Positions 18,724 through 27,969 of a DNA stretch of 64,000 nucleotides are shown here, piece by piece. Numbering within the stretch: position 1 is the first letter of the stretch; each line of letters begins with the position of its first letter. Below the pieces are notes generated by a model, which made no database searches, was not told the DNA's origin, and saw only the letters and a program-made list of their open reading frames with translations. The position numbers and the translations under genes were made by a program. Source of the stretch: Paenibacillus cisolokensis (GTDB taxonomy: Bacteria > Bacillota > Bacilli > Paenibacillales > Paenibacillaceae); assembly GCF_018403665.1 (NCBI RefSeq), contig NZ_BOVJ01000042.1, positions 1 to 64,000 of the forward strand, read 5' to 3'.

Positions 18724-19935
18724 GTGGAAATGAATGATGCCGCTGTCCGGAATAAGCCCAAAAGCAAAACTCAGGCGCTTCTGGAAGTATTCGCCGTATC
18801 CACGAAACTCGGTCTCACTTCATTCGGAGGGCCGATCGCTCATCTCGGTTATTTTCATGACGAATACATACGCCGCCGCAAATGGATGGACGAACGAAGC
18901 TATGCCGATCTGGTCGCGCTATGTCAATTTCTTCCCGGTCCTGCCAGCAGCCAGGTGGGGATCGGAATCGGCATCATTCGCGCCGGTCTGCTTGGCGGGC
19001 TGACCGCTTGGCTCGGATTTACACTGCCGTCGGTCATCGCGCTTGTTCTGTTCGCCTTTCTTTTGCAAGGTTTTGATATCGGCCATGCAGGATGGATTCA
19101 CGGGCTCAAGATCGTCGCCGTGGCCATTGTCGCTCAGGCCGTTCTGGGCATGGGACAAAAATTGACTCCTGACCGCAACAGGGCGACAATCGCGATCGTT
19201 GCAGCGTCCGTTACCCTCTTGTGGCAGACCGCTTTCAGCCAGGTATTGCTTATTGTTCTCGCCGGTGCAGCCGGACTTCTGCTATACCGAAAAACGACTA
19301 TACCGGAAACGCCGAACCTGTCTGTTCCGGTCAGCCGCAGCTTTGCTGTCGTCTGCTTGACGCTTTTCTTCGGACTTCTGATCGTATTGCCTCTGCTTCG
19401 ACAATTCGGTGCCTTGGATTGGCTGGCCTTGTTCGACAGCTTTTATCGCGCAGGTTCCCTTGTGTTCGGAGGAGGGCACGTCGTTCTTCCGCTGCTCGAA
19501 CGGGAAGTCGTGCCTACGGGGTGGATCAGCAAGGAGGACTTTTTAGCGGGTTACGGCGCGGCGCAAGCTGTGCCCGGACCGTTGTTCACCTTTGCCGGGT
19601 ATTTAGGGGCGATGATCAGCGGTGTGAAAGGGGCTTTAATCGCGACAGCGGCTATTTTCCTGCCCGCTTTTCTGCTGATCACAGGCGCGCTGCCGTTCTG
19701 GAATGCCTTGCGGAAAAGCCCGAAAGTACAGGGGGCGCTGGTCGGGATCAACGCAGCGGTTGTCGGTATTTTGTTAGCCGCGCTTTATAACCCTCTATGG
19801 ACGACGGCTATTCTGGCTCCGGCCGATTTTGCCCTCGTTTCGATTCTGTTTTTAATGCTCGTCTTTTGGAAGCTGCCGCCTTGGGTTGTCGTCATCACGG
19901 GTGCAATAGGGGGAACACTAATTGGTCTTATTTGA
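18724..19935 (+). CDS. chrA: Chromate transporter (CHR family, two-domain)
   Basis: Intact 403-residue membrane protein with two homologous CHR halves, each opening with a glycine-rich motif (TSFGGPIAHLGYFHDEYI near residue 35; the second half has VFGGGHVVLPLLEREVV near residue 250). The conserved FLPGPASSQ and AVPGPLFT motifs follow in each half. It exports chromate and confers resistance; CHR proteins may also carry sulfate. The start is a GTG at 18724 behind AAGGAGGAG (18706-18714). The ars operon follows, making a small metal-resistance block. Confidence 0.88.
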   Translation: MEMNDAAVRNKPKSKTQALLEVFAVSTKLGLTSFGGPIAHLGYFHDEYIRRRKWMDERSYADLVALCQFLPGPASSQVGIGIGIIRAGLLGGLTAWLGFTLPSVIALVLFAFLLQGFDIGHAGWIHGLKIVAVAIVAQAVLGMGQKLTPDRNRATIAIVAASVTLLWQTAFSQVLLIVLAGAAGLLLYRKTTIPETPNLSVPVSRSFAVVCLTLFFGLLIVLPLLRQFGALDWLALFDSFYRAGSLVFGGGHVVLPLLEREVVPTGWISKEDFLAGYGAAQAVPGPLFTFAGYLGAMISGVKGALIATAAIFLPAFLLITGALPFWNALRKSPKVQGALVGINAAVVGILLAALYNPLWTTAILAPADFALVSILFLMLVFWKLPPWVVVITGAIGGTLIGLI

Positions 19936-19975
19936 GTCAGATATACCCCACCGGATATCCATTTCGGTGGAGGTA

Positions 19976-20025
19976 TTGACCTTTCATATTCATACATAAC
20001 AATATGGTTATATGGTGATTGAATA
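19976..20025 (+). promoter_or_regulatory. Probable ars promoter/operator
   Basis: TTGACC (19976-19981), followed by an AT-rich imperfect inverted repeat around CATATTCATACATAACAATA and GGTTATATG, sits just upstream of arsR. ArsR/SmtB operators are AT-rich dyads overlapping the promoter, so this is the likely autoregulatory site. The -10 is not clear-cut. Confidence 0.5.
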
Positions 20026-20044
20026 GCGAGGTGACATCGCGATC

Positions 20045-20368
20045 ATGACATTCGAGAAATTGGCCGATACGTTGAAAGCACTCGCGGACCCGACCCGGTT
20101 GAAAATCATTTCGTTATTGCGTATCCGCGATTGCTGCGTCTGTGAACTGGTTCCCATTTTTAATATATCCCAACCGGCCATTTCCAAGCATTTGAGTCGT
20201 CTTAAAACGGCTGAACTGGTCCGCGAGACGCGCAAAGGCCAATGGGTGTTTTACTCGTTGAATGAGAAGAGGCTTGCGGAAACCGGATTGGCTTTAAGCC
20301 ATTTGCCCGATTTATCCGAGCATTTAAAGAAATTGGAGGAGCAAGGGCTGTTAGTCACATGCGAGTAA
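20045..20368 (+). CDS. arsR: ArsR-family arsenic-responsive repressor
   Basis: Intact 107-residue winged-helix repressor. Recognition segment is ISQPAISKHLSRLKTAELV. The metal site RDCCVCELV (Cys30, Cys31, Cys33) in the alpha-3 region is typical of As(III)/Sb(III)-sensing ArsR proteins. It starts at ATG 20045 and heads the arsR-acr3-arsC operon, which it should repress until arsenite binds. Confidence 0.92.
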   Translation: MTFEKLADTLKALADPTRLKIISLLRIRDCCVCELVPIFNISQPAISKHLSRLKTAELVRETRKGQWVFYSLNEKRLAETGLALSHLPDLSEHLKKLEEQGLLVTCE

Positions 20369-20386
20369 ACAAGAGGGGTAAACGAA

Positions 20387-21444
20387 ATGGGTGAAAAGGC
20401 GGGAAAGCGATTATCTTTCCTGGATCGTTATTTGACATTATGGATTTTTGTTGCGATGGCTATCGGAATTGGAACAGGCGCTATGTTTCCGAATTTCGTT
20501 GCGTTTCTCGATCAATTTCAAGCGGGAACGACGTCCGTTCCGATTGCGATCGGTTTGATTCTGATGATGTATCCGCCACTTGCAAAGGTTCGTTACGAGG
20601 AGTTGGGGCGCGTTTTCCGGAACGGAAAATTTTAGCGCTTTCCCTCGTGCAAAACTGGGTCATCGGTCCGCTCTTCATGTTCGTCCTTGCAATCGTCTTT
20701 TTACAGGGATATCCCGAATATATGGTCGGGCTCATTATGATCGGGCTCGCCCGTTGTATTGCGATGGTCATCGTTTGGAACGATTTATGTCAAGGAGATA
20801 CTGAATATGCCGCGGGACTCGTCGCGTTCAATTCGATTTTCCAAGTACTGTTTTACTCGGTGTACACCTATCTTTTTGTGACGATCTTGCCGGGGTGGTT
20901 CGGTCTCAAAGGTATGGTTGTCGACATTACGATGTCCGAAGTGGCCCGAAGCGTGTTGATTTATTTGGGCATTCCGTTCCTGGCCGGCATGATCACCCGC
21001 CTCCTATTCGTGAAAGCAAAGGGGCGGACCTGGTATGAAAAAGTCTTTATTCCGAAAATCAGCCCCGTTACCCTGATTGCTTTATTGTTTACCATTATCG
21101 TCATGTTCTCGTTAAAAGGCGACACCATTGTTCGATTGCCGCTCGATGCGGTCCGGATTGCGATCCCGCTGCTCATTTACTTCGTGGCGATGTTCTTGAT
21201 TTCTTTCTATATGGGAAAAAAATCGGGGGCGAATTATCCGGTTACGTCGACTCTCGCGTTCACGGCTGCAAGCAATAACTTCGAGCTGGCGATTGCCGTT
21301 GCGGTTGGCGTATTCGGCATTCATTCGGGCGCGGCTTTCGCTGCCGTCATCGGTCCCTTGGTGGAGGTGCCGGTCATGATTGCTTTGGTCAACGTCGCCC
21401 TGTGGTTTCAGCGGAAGTATTTCCAACCTAAAACGATATCCTGA
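20387..21444 (+). CDS. acr3: Arsenite efflux permease Acr3, one frameshift
   Basis: Ten-helix arsenite/H+ antiporter of the ACR3 (bile/arsenite/riboflavin transporter) family, 352 residues when restored. A single A is missing at about 20627 (AAAA should be five), rejoining RNGK to [18 protein letters not shown]. Family hallmarks include [15 protein letters not shown] with the essential Cys, and the [18 protein letters not shown] segment. It lies between arsR and arsC with short spacing. The arsC ribosome binding site overlaps its stop. Confidence 0.9.
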
Positions 21445-21458
21445 AGGGAGTTCCTGTC

Positions 21459-21877
21459 ATGGCCCAAAAATCATTTACTTCCTATGTACCGGCAATTCTT
21501 GCCGCAGCCAGATGGCGGAAGGATTCGGGAAGAAATATCTCGGTGACAAGTACGACGTGTATAGCGCGGGCATTGAAGCGCATGGTCTGAATCCCAATGC
21601 CGTCAAGGCAATGGCGGAAAAAGGGATTGACATCTCCAAGCAAACGTCGGATGTGATCGATCCGGAGATTTTGAACAACGCGGATTATGTCATTACGCTT
21701 TGCGGTGACGCCAACGATAAATGCCCGATCACGCCGCCGCACGTTGTCCGGCTTCATTGGGGATTTGACGATCCGGCCAAGGCCACAGGCACAGAAGCAG
21801 AGAAATGGAACGTGTTTCAGCGTGTGCGCGATCAGATCGAAGCAAGAATCCAGCAGTTTGCAGCCGAAGGCAAATAA
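21459..21877 (+). CDS. arsC: Thioredoxin-dependent arsenate reductase, one frameshift
   Basis: Low-molecular-weight-phosphatase-type ArsC, 139 residues when restored. The ATG at 21459 (after GAAGGGAG) reads MAQK, then loses frame in a run of five A that should be six; the restored start is [18 protein letters not shown]. The catalytic Cys10 in CxxxxxR and the redox relay Cys82 and Cys89 ([11 protein letters not shown]) are all present. It reduces arsenate to arsenite for Acr3 export, with thioredoxin regenerating it. Confidence 0.92.
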
Positions 21878-22003
21878 AATACGGAAATGTTTGCTTTTCA
21901 TCCAGTGAGTACATGAGGTGAAGATTGGTGAGAATGAAGAAAAGAGGAGGGGTTCTCCTTCAAGCTGAAAAAAGAATAATCGCCTAAACTTAGGAGGCTG
22001 CTT

Positions 22004-23044
22004 ATGAACGCTTTAATATTTCGCGGGCCAGGAAAGTTCGAGTGGGTGGAGAAAGACAAGCCGACGATTCAGAAACCGACGGATGTCATCGTAAAAATCA
22101 CGAAAACGACGATTTGCGGCACGGACTTGCATATTTTGGGCGGCGACGTACCGGCGGTAACCGACGGCCGGACACTGGGACACGAAGGTGTCGGCATCGT
22201 TGAAGAAGCGGGGGCGGCCGTCAACAATTTCAAGCCCGGAGACCGCGTGCTGATTTCCTGTGTCACGTCCTGCGGAAGATGCGAGTACTGCAAAAAAGCG
22301 ATGTACGCGCATTGTGAAGACGGCGGCTGGATTTTGGGACACCTCATCGACGGTACGCAGGCGGAATACGTTCGCATCCCTTACGCCGATACGAGCATGT
22401 ATCATATTCCTTCGGGAAGCGATGAGGAAGCGCTTGTCATGCTCAGCGACATTTTGCCGACGAGTTTGGAAATCGGGGTCATAAACGGCGGCGTTCAGCC
22501 GGGGGATGTGATCGCGATCGTCGGGGCCGGTCCGGTCGGAATGTCGGCGCTTCTGACAGCGCAGTTGTATTCACCGGCGGAGATTATCATGGTCGACCTT
22601 GACGATAATCGCCTGGAACTGTCCAAAAAGTTCGGAGCTACCCATACCATTAACAGCTCCGAAGGAAATGCGGTCGAGCGCGTGATGGCCTTGACCGATG
22701 GCAAGGGTGTCGATGTGGCGATTGAGGCCGTCGGGTTCCCGGTAACCTTCGACATCTGTCAGCAAATTTTGAAGCCGGGCGGACGGCTGGCTAACGTCGG
22801 GGTGCACGGCAAGCCTGTCGAGCTGCATCTGGAAAAATTGTGGATTCGCAATGTCAAGATCACAACCGGGCTGGTTAGCACGAGCATGACCCCGATGCTG
22901 CTAAAGACCGTGCAGTCCGGGAAGATCAAACCCGAACAATTGATCACTCACCGATTTCCCCTGAACCAGATCGCAGAGGCGTACGAGGTGTTTAAAAATG
23001 CAGCCAAAGCAAAAGCGATGAAAGTCATTTTATACAACGATTGA
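22004..23044 (+). CDS. Zinc-dependent alcohol dehydrogenase (MDR family)
   Basis: Intact 346-residue enzyme of the threonine/secondary alcohol dehydrogenase branch. Catalytic zinc ligands are Cys in TTICGTDLHILGG and GHEGVG (His, Glu). A structural zinc site with Cys residues is in SCVTSCGRCEYCKKAMYAHC. A Rossmann motif GAGPVGMSALL binds NAD(P). TTAGGAGG precedes the ATG by 8 bases. It stands alone between arsC and the histidine kinase remnant; substrate is unknown, and formaldehyde or short-chain secondary alcohols are the usual possibilities. Confidence 0.85.
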   Translation: MNALIFRGPGKFEWVEKDKPTIQKPTDVIVKITKTTICGTDLHILGGDVPAVTDGRTLGHEGVGIVEEAGAAVNNFKPGDRVLISCVTSCGRCEYCKKAMYAHCEDGGWILGHLIDGTQAEYVRIPYADTSMYHIPSGSDEEALVMLSDILPTSLEIGVINGGVQPGDVIAIVGAGPVGMSALLTAQLYSPAEIIMVDLDDNRLELSKKFGATHTINSSEGNAVERVMALTDGKGVDVAIEAVGFPVTFDICQQILKPGGRLANVGVHGKPVELHLEKLWIRNVKITTGLVSTSMTPMLLKTVQSGKIKPEQLITHRFPLNQIAEAYEVFKNAAKAKAMKVILYND

Positions 23045-23093
23045 ATTCCCGTTGAAATGAACGGTTTACACCGTTCTTTTTCTTTTTTCTGGG

Positions 23094-23530
23094 ATCAAAC
23101 AGTACTCCCTGCTCTCCCTGTTGTCCATCGCCGCGGGGTTGCTGCTCGCATGGCTGATGTGGAGAATGGTTTACGTCCCGCTGACGCAGTTGAGCAAAGA
23201 GATCCGGCAACTGGGCAACAGCAGATTCCATTCGGAAATCAAAAAGACGAACATCCCGGAATACGACGAACTGCTGCATCAGTTTTGGCGCACGCGCAAA
23301 CAGGTATGGGAGCTTCTGCTCGAGGTGGAACAGAAAGAGAAGCGCCGTGCCGATCTGGAAGTCGAGAAGCTGATGTACCAGATCAATCCCCACTTTCTAT
23401 ACAATACGCTGGATACGGTTTCATGGATCGCCTGTCTGAACGGGCAGGATGAGATTGACAAGCTGGTCACGTCCTTGAACAAGCTGCTTCACTATAACCT
23501 GGGCAAGCAGGGGCAGGATACGACCGATGT
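23094..23530 (+). pseudogene. Internal fragment of a YesM-type sensor histidine kinase
   Basis: The frame opens inside a membrane helix (YSLLSLLSIAAGLLLAWLMW), followed by a HAMP linker and the phosphorylation region with KLMYQINPHFLYNTLDTVSW, the signature His of HPK7 kinases. The N-terminal sensor and the ATPase domain are both absent. From about 23525 the sequence continues instead as the last 19 codons of another frame (SDNTALSVQYLKQLLEAWN, stop at 23587-23589) immediately before the GH3 gene. This is therefore a deletion relic that probably once regulated the sugar genes here, as YesM/YesN pairs do. Confidence 0.75.
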
Positions 23531-23590
23531 CCGACAATACAGCCTTATCCGTTCAATATTTGAAGCAGTTGTTGGAGGCATGGAACTGAT

Positions 23591-25687
23591 ATGTCCGTCG
23601 AGCAGCAGATCGACAAGTTGTTGTCGCGTATGACGTTGCAGGAGAAAATCAGGCAAATGATCCAGACGGGCACGTTCGAGGAAGCCGACAAGGAGAAGAT
23701 TCGAATGGGCCGGATCGGCTCCGTGCTCGGCGTAACCGGTGCGGACCTGGTCAACGAGCTGCAGCGGATCGCGGTGGAGGAGTCGCGGCTCGGCATACCG
23801 CTATTGATCGCCGGCGATGTTATTCATGGCTACCGCACGACGTTTCCGATTCCGCTCGCGGAAGCTTGCAGCTGGAATATGGCATTGATCGAGGAGACGG
23901 CCGCCGTGGCCGCCAGGGAAGCGTCCGCCGCCGGCATTCATTGGATTCTCGCGCCGATGGTCGATATCGCGCGTGATCCGAGGTGGGGCCGCGTCGCTGA
24001 AGGAGCGGGCGAGGACGTCTGGCTGGCGGCGGCAATCGCCCGCGCCCGCGTAGCGGGCATCCAGCGCAACGATTGGGAAGACCGTCCGCACATGGTCGCT
24101 TGCCCCAAGCACTTTGCCGGCTACGGGCTCGCTGAAGCCGGAAGGGACTATAACACGGTCGATGTCTCCGAGCGGAGGCTCAGGGAAACGTATTTCCCGC
24201 CGTTCCAGGCGGCCTTGGAAGCGGGGGCCGGCACCATGATGTGCGCATTCAACGAACTGAACGGCGTGCCGTGTACGGGCAACCGGTGGCTTCTCACCGA
24301 CGTGCTCCAGCAGGAATGGGGCTTCCAGGGCTTCGTCGTGAGCGACTGGGAATCGATCGACGAGCTTGTGCAGCACGGCTTCGCCGAGTCCAGGGAGGAA
24401 GCGGCCCGGATCGCCATCGAAGCCGGCGTGCATATGGACATGCAGGCCCGAGTCTATAACGAGTACTTGGAGCAGCTCGTGAACCGGGGGATCGTACCGG
24501 AGTCTGTAATCGATGAAGCGGTGCGAAGAATATTGCGCATCAAATTCCGGGCGGGCTTATTCGACCAACCGTATACGCCTCCCGAGCATGCGGCTTCGCT
24601 GCTCCTTCATCCCGACCATGTGAGGACGGCCAGGGCAATGGCGCGGGAGTCCATCGTCCTCCTGAAGAACGAGCATAACGTGCTTCCTCTGACAAGCCGT
24701 GTCCGCAAACTGGCGGTCGTCGGACCGCTCGCCGACGATCGGGCTGCCGTTCTTGGCTGCTGGGCCGGTCAGGGACGCAGCGAAGACGCGGTGTCCATCC
24801 TGCAGGGCATCGTCGCGACGGCGGAACCGGATGTGGAAATCATGTTTTGCCGGGGATGGCGCGAAGAGACCGCAGAACCGGACATCGCGCAAGCCGTCGA
24901 TATCGTCCGGCAATGCGAGACCGCCGTTGTCGTATTGGGGGAAACCGCCGATATGAGCGGCGAGAACAACAGCCGCACCTCGATCGAGCTTCCGAGCGGT
25001 CAACTCGAGCTGCTCAAGGCGATCCATGCCACGGGCGTGCCGGTTGTGCTCGTCCTGGTGAACGGCCGGCCGCTCGCGCTGGAATGGGCGGACCGGCATA
25101 TACCGGCTATCGTGGAAGCGTGGCATCTGGGAACACAAGCAGGCATGGCCGTCGCCGATATTTTGTTCGGCAAGCATAATCCGAGCGGCAAGCTGCCGAT
25201 CACGTTTCCGAGAAGCACCGGTCAAATTCCGATTTATTACAGCGCGAAGAAAACGGGCAGACCGGGGCTGAAACGTTATGCGGACAGCGAGGTTGAGCCG
25301 TTGTATCCGTTCGGCTACGGACTGAGTTATACCCGGTTCGAGTACGACCGGTTCGGCATCAGCAGCACCGAGATAAAGGCCGGCGACACGATAACGGTAT
25401 CGGCGCGGATTACGAATGCCGGAACGATGGAGGGCGCGGAGACCGTCCAATTGTATATATGCGACGAGGCTGCCAGCATCACGAGACCGGTCAAGGAACT
25501 GAAAGGGTTCGCGAAAATTTCGTTGAAGCCCGGAGAAAGCCATCTGGTGGAGTTCCGGCTTTCCGCAGAGCAGCTCGGATTTTTCAATGCGGACGGCCGC
25601 TATGTCGTGGAACCGGGCCGCTTTACGGTATGGATCGGCCCCGACAGCAGAGGGGGATTGTGCGGAACGTTCTCCGTCATTCCCTGA
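23591..25687 (+). CDS. Glycoside hydrolase family 3 beta-glycosidase
   Basis: Intact 698-residue enzyme with no signal peptide, so intracellular. It has an N-terminal (beta/alpha)8 barrel carrying the KHFAGYG substrate-binding motif and the nucleophile Asp252 in GFVVSDW. The alpha/beta sandwich domain (about residues 345-560) has the GENNSR loop, and a C-terminal fibronectin type III-like domain follows (residues about 590-695). Such enzymes release glucose, xylose or similar residues from the non-reducing ends of oligosaccharides. GGAGG lies 12 bases before the ATG. It follows the kinase remnant and is likely the survivor of a larger sugar-utilisation locus. Confidence 0.88.
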   Translation: MSVEQQIDKLLSRMTLQEKIRQMIQTGTFEEADKEKIRMGRIGSVLGVTGADLVNELQRIAVEESRLGIPLLIAGDVIHGYRTTFPIPLAEACSWNMALIEETAAVAAREASAAGIHWILAPMVDIARDPRWGRVAEGAGEDVWLAAAIARARVAGIQRNDWEDRPHMVACPKHFAGYGLAEAGRDYNTVDVSERRLRETYFPPFQAALEAGAGTMMCAFNELNGVPCTGNRWLLTDVLQQEWGFQGFVVSDWESIDELVQHGFAESREEAARIAIEAGVHMDMQARVYNEYLEQLVNRGIVPESVIDEAVRRILRIKFRAGLFDQPYTPPEHAASLLLHPDHVRTARAMARESIVLLKNEHNVLPLTSRVRKLAVVGPLADDRAAVLGCWAGQGRSEDAVSILQGIVATAEPDVEIMFCRGWREETAEPDIAQAVDIVRQCETAVVVLGETADMSGENNSRTSIELPSGQLELLKAIHATGVPVVLVLVNGRPLALEWADRHIPAIVEAWHLGTQAGMAVADILFGKHNPSGKLPITFPRSTGQIPIYYSAKKTGRPGLKRYADSEVEPLYPFGYGLSYTRFEYDRFGISSTEIKAGDTITVSARITNAGTMEGAETVQLYICDEAASITRPVKELKGFAKISLKPGESHLVEFRLSAEQLGFFNADGRYVVEPGRFTVWIGPDSRGGLCGTFSVIP

Positions 25688-25800
25688 ATTTCGGATGAAG
25701 CCTAAACGGCCGGGGGAACGGCGCATGTCCTGCAACGGAATCGCCGCCCCCGGGACCGGATGCCGGATCGAACCGGCCAATCGTCCGGCTGCCGCCCGGA

Positions 25801-27211
25801 TCAAAATAAAGGGGAAAGCAGACGCGCAAAAATTTCTTTCCGTTTCTGGGATTTCGGCCGCTTCTCGAATTCCGCGGGCACGATTTCTTCGCTTTCCCCA
25901 AGATCGCGAAAAAATCGGCAACGAGGCGGTTGACGACCTGGCCGTCAAAAAACATCGCATTAATTTCGAATTGGCCGATAAAGCTTCGCATGTCCAGATT
26001 CGCGCTCCCGGAGCAAGCCGTTTCGTCGCATATCACAACTTTGGCATGGATAAACCCTTTTTGATAGCGATAAAACCGGATGCCGGCCTGCAGCAAGTCC
26101 TGAACGAAAGACAAAGAAGCCCAATATACGACCTTTGAATCCGGAACCGCGGGAATAATGACGCGCACATCGACGCCGCGCATCGCAGCCGTTTTTAATG
26201 CCAGGAAGACGGCGGGATCGGGAATGAAATAAGGGGTTTCGATATAAATGCGCTTTTTCGCCGATACGATCAAGGTGAAAATCAGCTCGAGAATCGTTTC
26301 ATCCGGTCCGCTTTTGATCATTTGCACGAATTCGTTTCCTTGCGCCGGCCGAACGGGATAATAGACAGGATCGTCCAGCAGCTGCCGTTTGACCACGAAC
26401 CAATCCCGGGCGAAGGTATATTGAATCCACAGTACCGCATCCCCTTTTATGCGAAAATGGGTATCCCGCCAGTAGCCGATTTCCGCTTTCCGCCCCAAAT
26501 ATTCGTCGCCGACATTCAACCCTCCGATAAAGCCGACTTCTCCGTCCACCACGACGATTTTCCGGTGATTTCGATAATTGATCCGCTTGTTCAGGAAGGC
26601 GGGTACCGGGGGAGCGAAGCACCCGATTTCCACGCCGGCATCCTTGAGCTCCCGCAAATACGTTTTCCGCAAGCGAAGGCATCCGATTCCGTCGTACAGC
26701 AGCCTCACGTTTACGCCTTCCCGCGATTTTCGGATTAGTAATTGTTGGAAACGCTTGCCGATCTCATCGTCGCGTATGATGTAAAATTCAATATGGATAT
26801 AAACTTTTGCCAGGGAAATCGATTCGAACATCGCCGCAAAGGCTTCCGTTCCTTCCGTATAGACCGTTGTCTGATTGCAGACGGTAATGGGAAGGAAAAT
26901 GTTGTTTTTTAGCATCGCCCGCAAACGTTCGTCGCCAACGTGCTGCCGGACCGTTTCCGGCGGGAGACGCTGCGCGCACCTGTCTGCAAGTTTTTCCTTT
27001 AAAGGGGCCAGCATCCTGTTCGTTTTGCAGCGTGCGGGATCGATCCGGGAATATTCTTTGCCGATAAAATAATAAGCCGCGAATCCGATCAGCGGGAAGA
27101 CCATCAGGATGACCAGCCAGGCAACCGCTTTTGCGGACGGCAATATTCATTAATTAGCACGATTGCCATCTGGCCGATGATCAGCAAAAGGGCCGATATG
27201 ATCCAGAGCAA
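25801..27211 (-). CDS. cls: Cardiolipin synthase (phospholipase D family), two frameshifts
   Basis: Membrane enzyme joining two phosphatidylglycerol molecules into cardiolipin; 470 residues when restored. It has two N-terminal helices, then two HKD motifs (NHRKIVVVDGEVGFIGG and FIHAKVVICDETACSGSANLD). Breaks: one A missing at about 27132 (AAAA to five, rejoining INEYCRPQK to AVAWLVILMVFPLIG) and one T missing at about 25912 (six T to seven, giving ADFFRDLGESEEIV). The TTG at 27211 is the best start I see, with GGAGGAG about 11 bases upstream. It is convergent with the GH3 gene. Confidence 0.88.
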
Positions 27212-27390
27212 GGGTATCGTCTCTCCTCCATGGCCGCGTAAGCGTGTTGTCGTTTCGTAAGAAAGAGCTTTGATTAAGTTGTCCCAAAAAAGTTCGAACC
27301 CGACATGGGAACTTCCGGTTTTGGGATAAAAGTTATCCCATATGAAGAATCTATCCATATCAAAAGACTGGAAAAAAGGAGCTGACCTGT

Positions 27391-27969
27391 ATGGGATTCG
27401 GCAAACAAGGCAGCGACAAGCTGATTATCGGCATAGATGTGGGATCGACGACCGTCAAAGCTACGGTGGTGAATCCGGAAACCAAACAAATTCTGTGGTC
27501 GGACTATCATCGCCACCATACGAAACAAGCGGAAAAAGTATTGGACATGCTGGTTGCGATCGGCAACGAATTTCCTGACATCATACAGGAAAACATTCGC
27601 GTCTTTGCGACGGGTTCCGGCAGCGCTCCCATTGCCCCGCATATTGGAGCGAAGTTTGTCCAGGAAGTAAATGCCGTTACGATGGCTGTCGAGCATCTTC
27701 ACCCCGATGTCGGGAGCGTCATTGAATTGGGGGGACAAGACGCGAAGATTATCATTTTCAAGGAAAACGAGGAGACGGGGAACAAGCAGGCGCTGACCTC
27801 TATGAACGACAAATGCGCATCGGGGACGGGCGCCACCATTGACAAGTGCATGATCAAAGTGGGAATGCCCATGGAAGAAGTGGGAAAGCTGCACTTCGAC
27901 GTCACGCGTGTCGCCCATTTCGGGTCGAATCAGCCTGCCTGTTTGTTCTCGTTCACCAGGAGCATTTGA
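27391..27969 (+). pseudogene. Truncated activator of the BadF/BadG/BcrA/HgdC ATPase family
   Basis: The first 170 residues are a clear ASKHA ATPase domain: GIDVGSTTVKATVV, the ATGSGSAP turn, IELGGQDAK and the cluster-ligand region MNDKCASGTGATIDK. Full-length relatives continue for hundreds to over a thousand residues (2-hydroxyacyl-CoA dehydratase activators, often fused to the dehydratase). Here similarity ends near 27900 and the last 23 codons run antisense into the end of the amino acid permease. The start ATG at 27391 has an AAAGGAG site. A deletion relic is most likely. Confidence 0.7.

Noticed and set aside
24557-25960. Long minus-strand open frame opposite the GH3 gene
   Set aside because: It overlaps a complete catalytic gene and the end of cls, has low-complexity basic composition and no recognisable domain.
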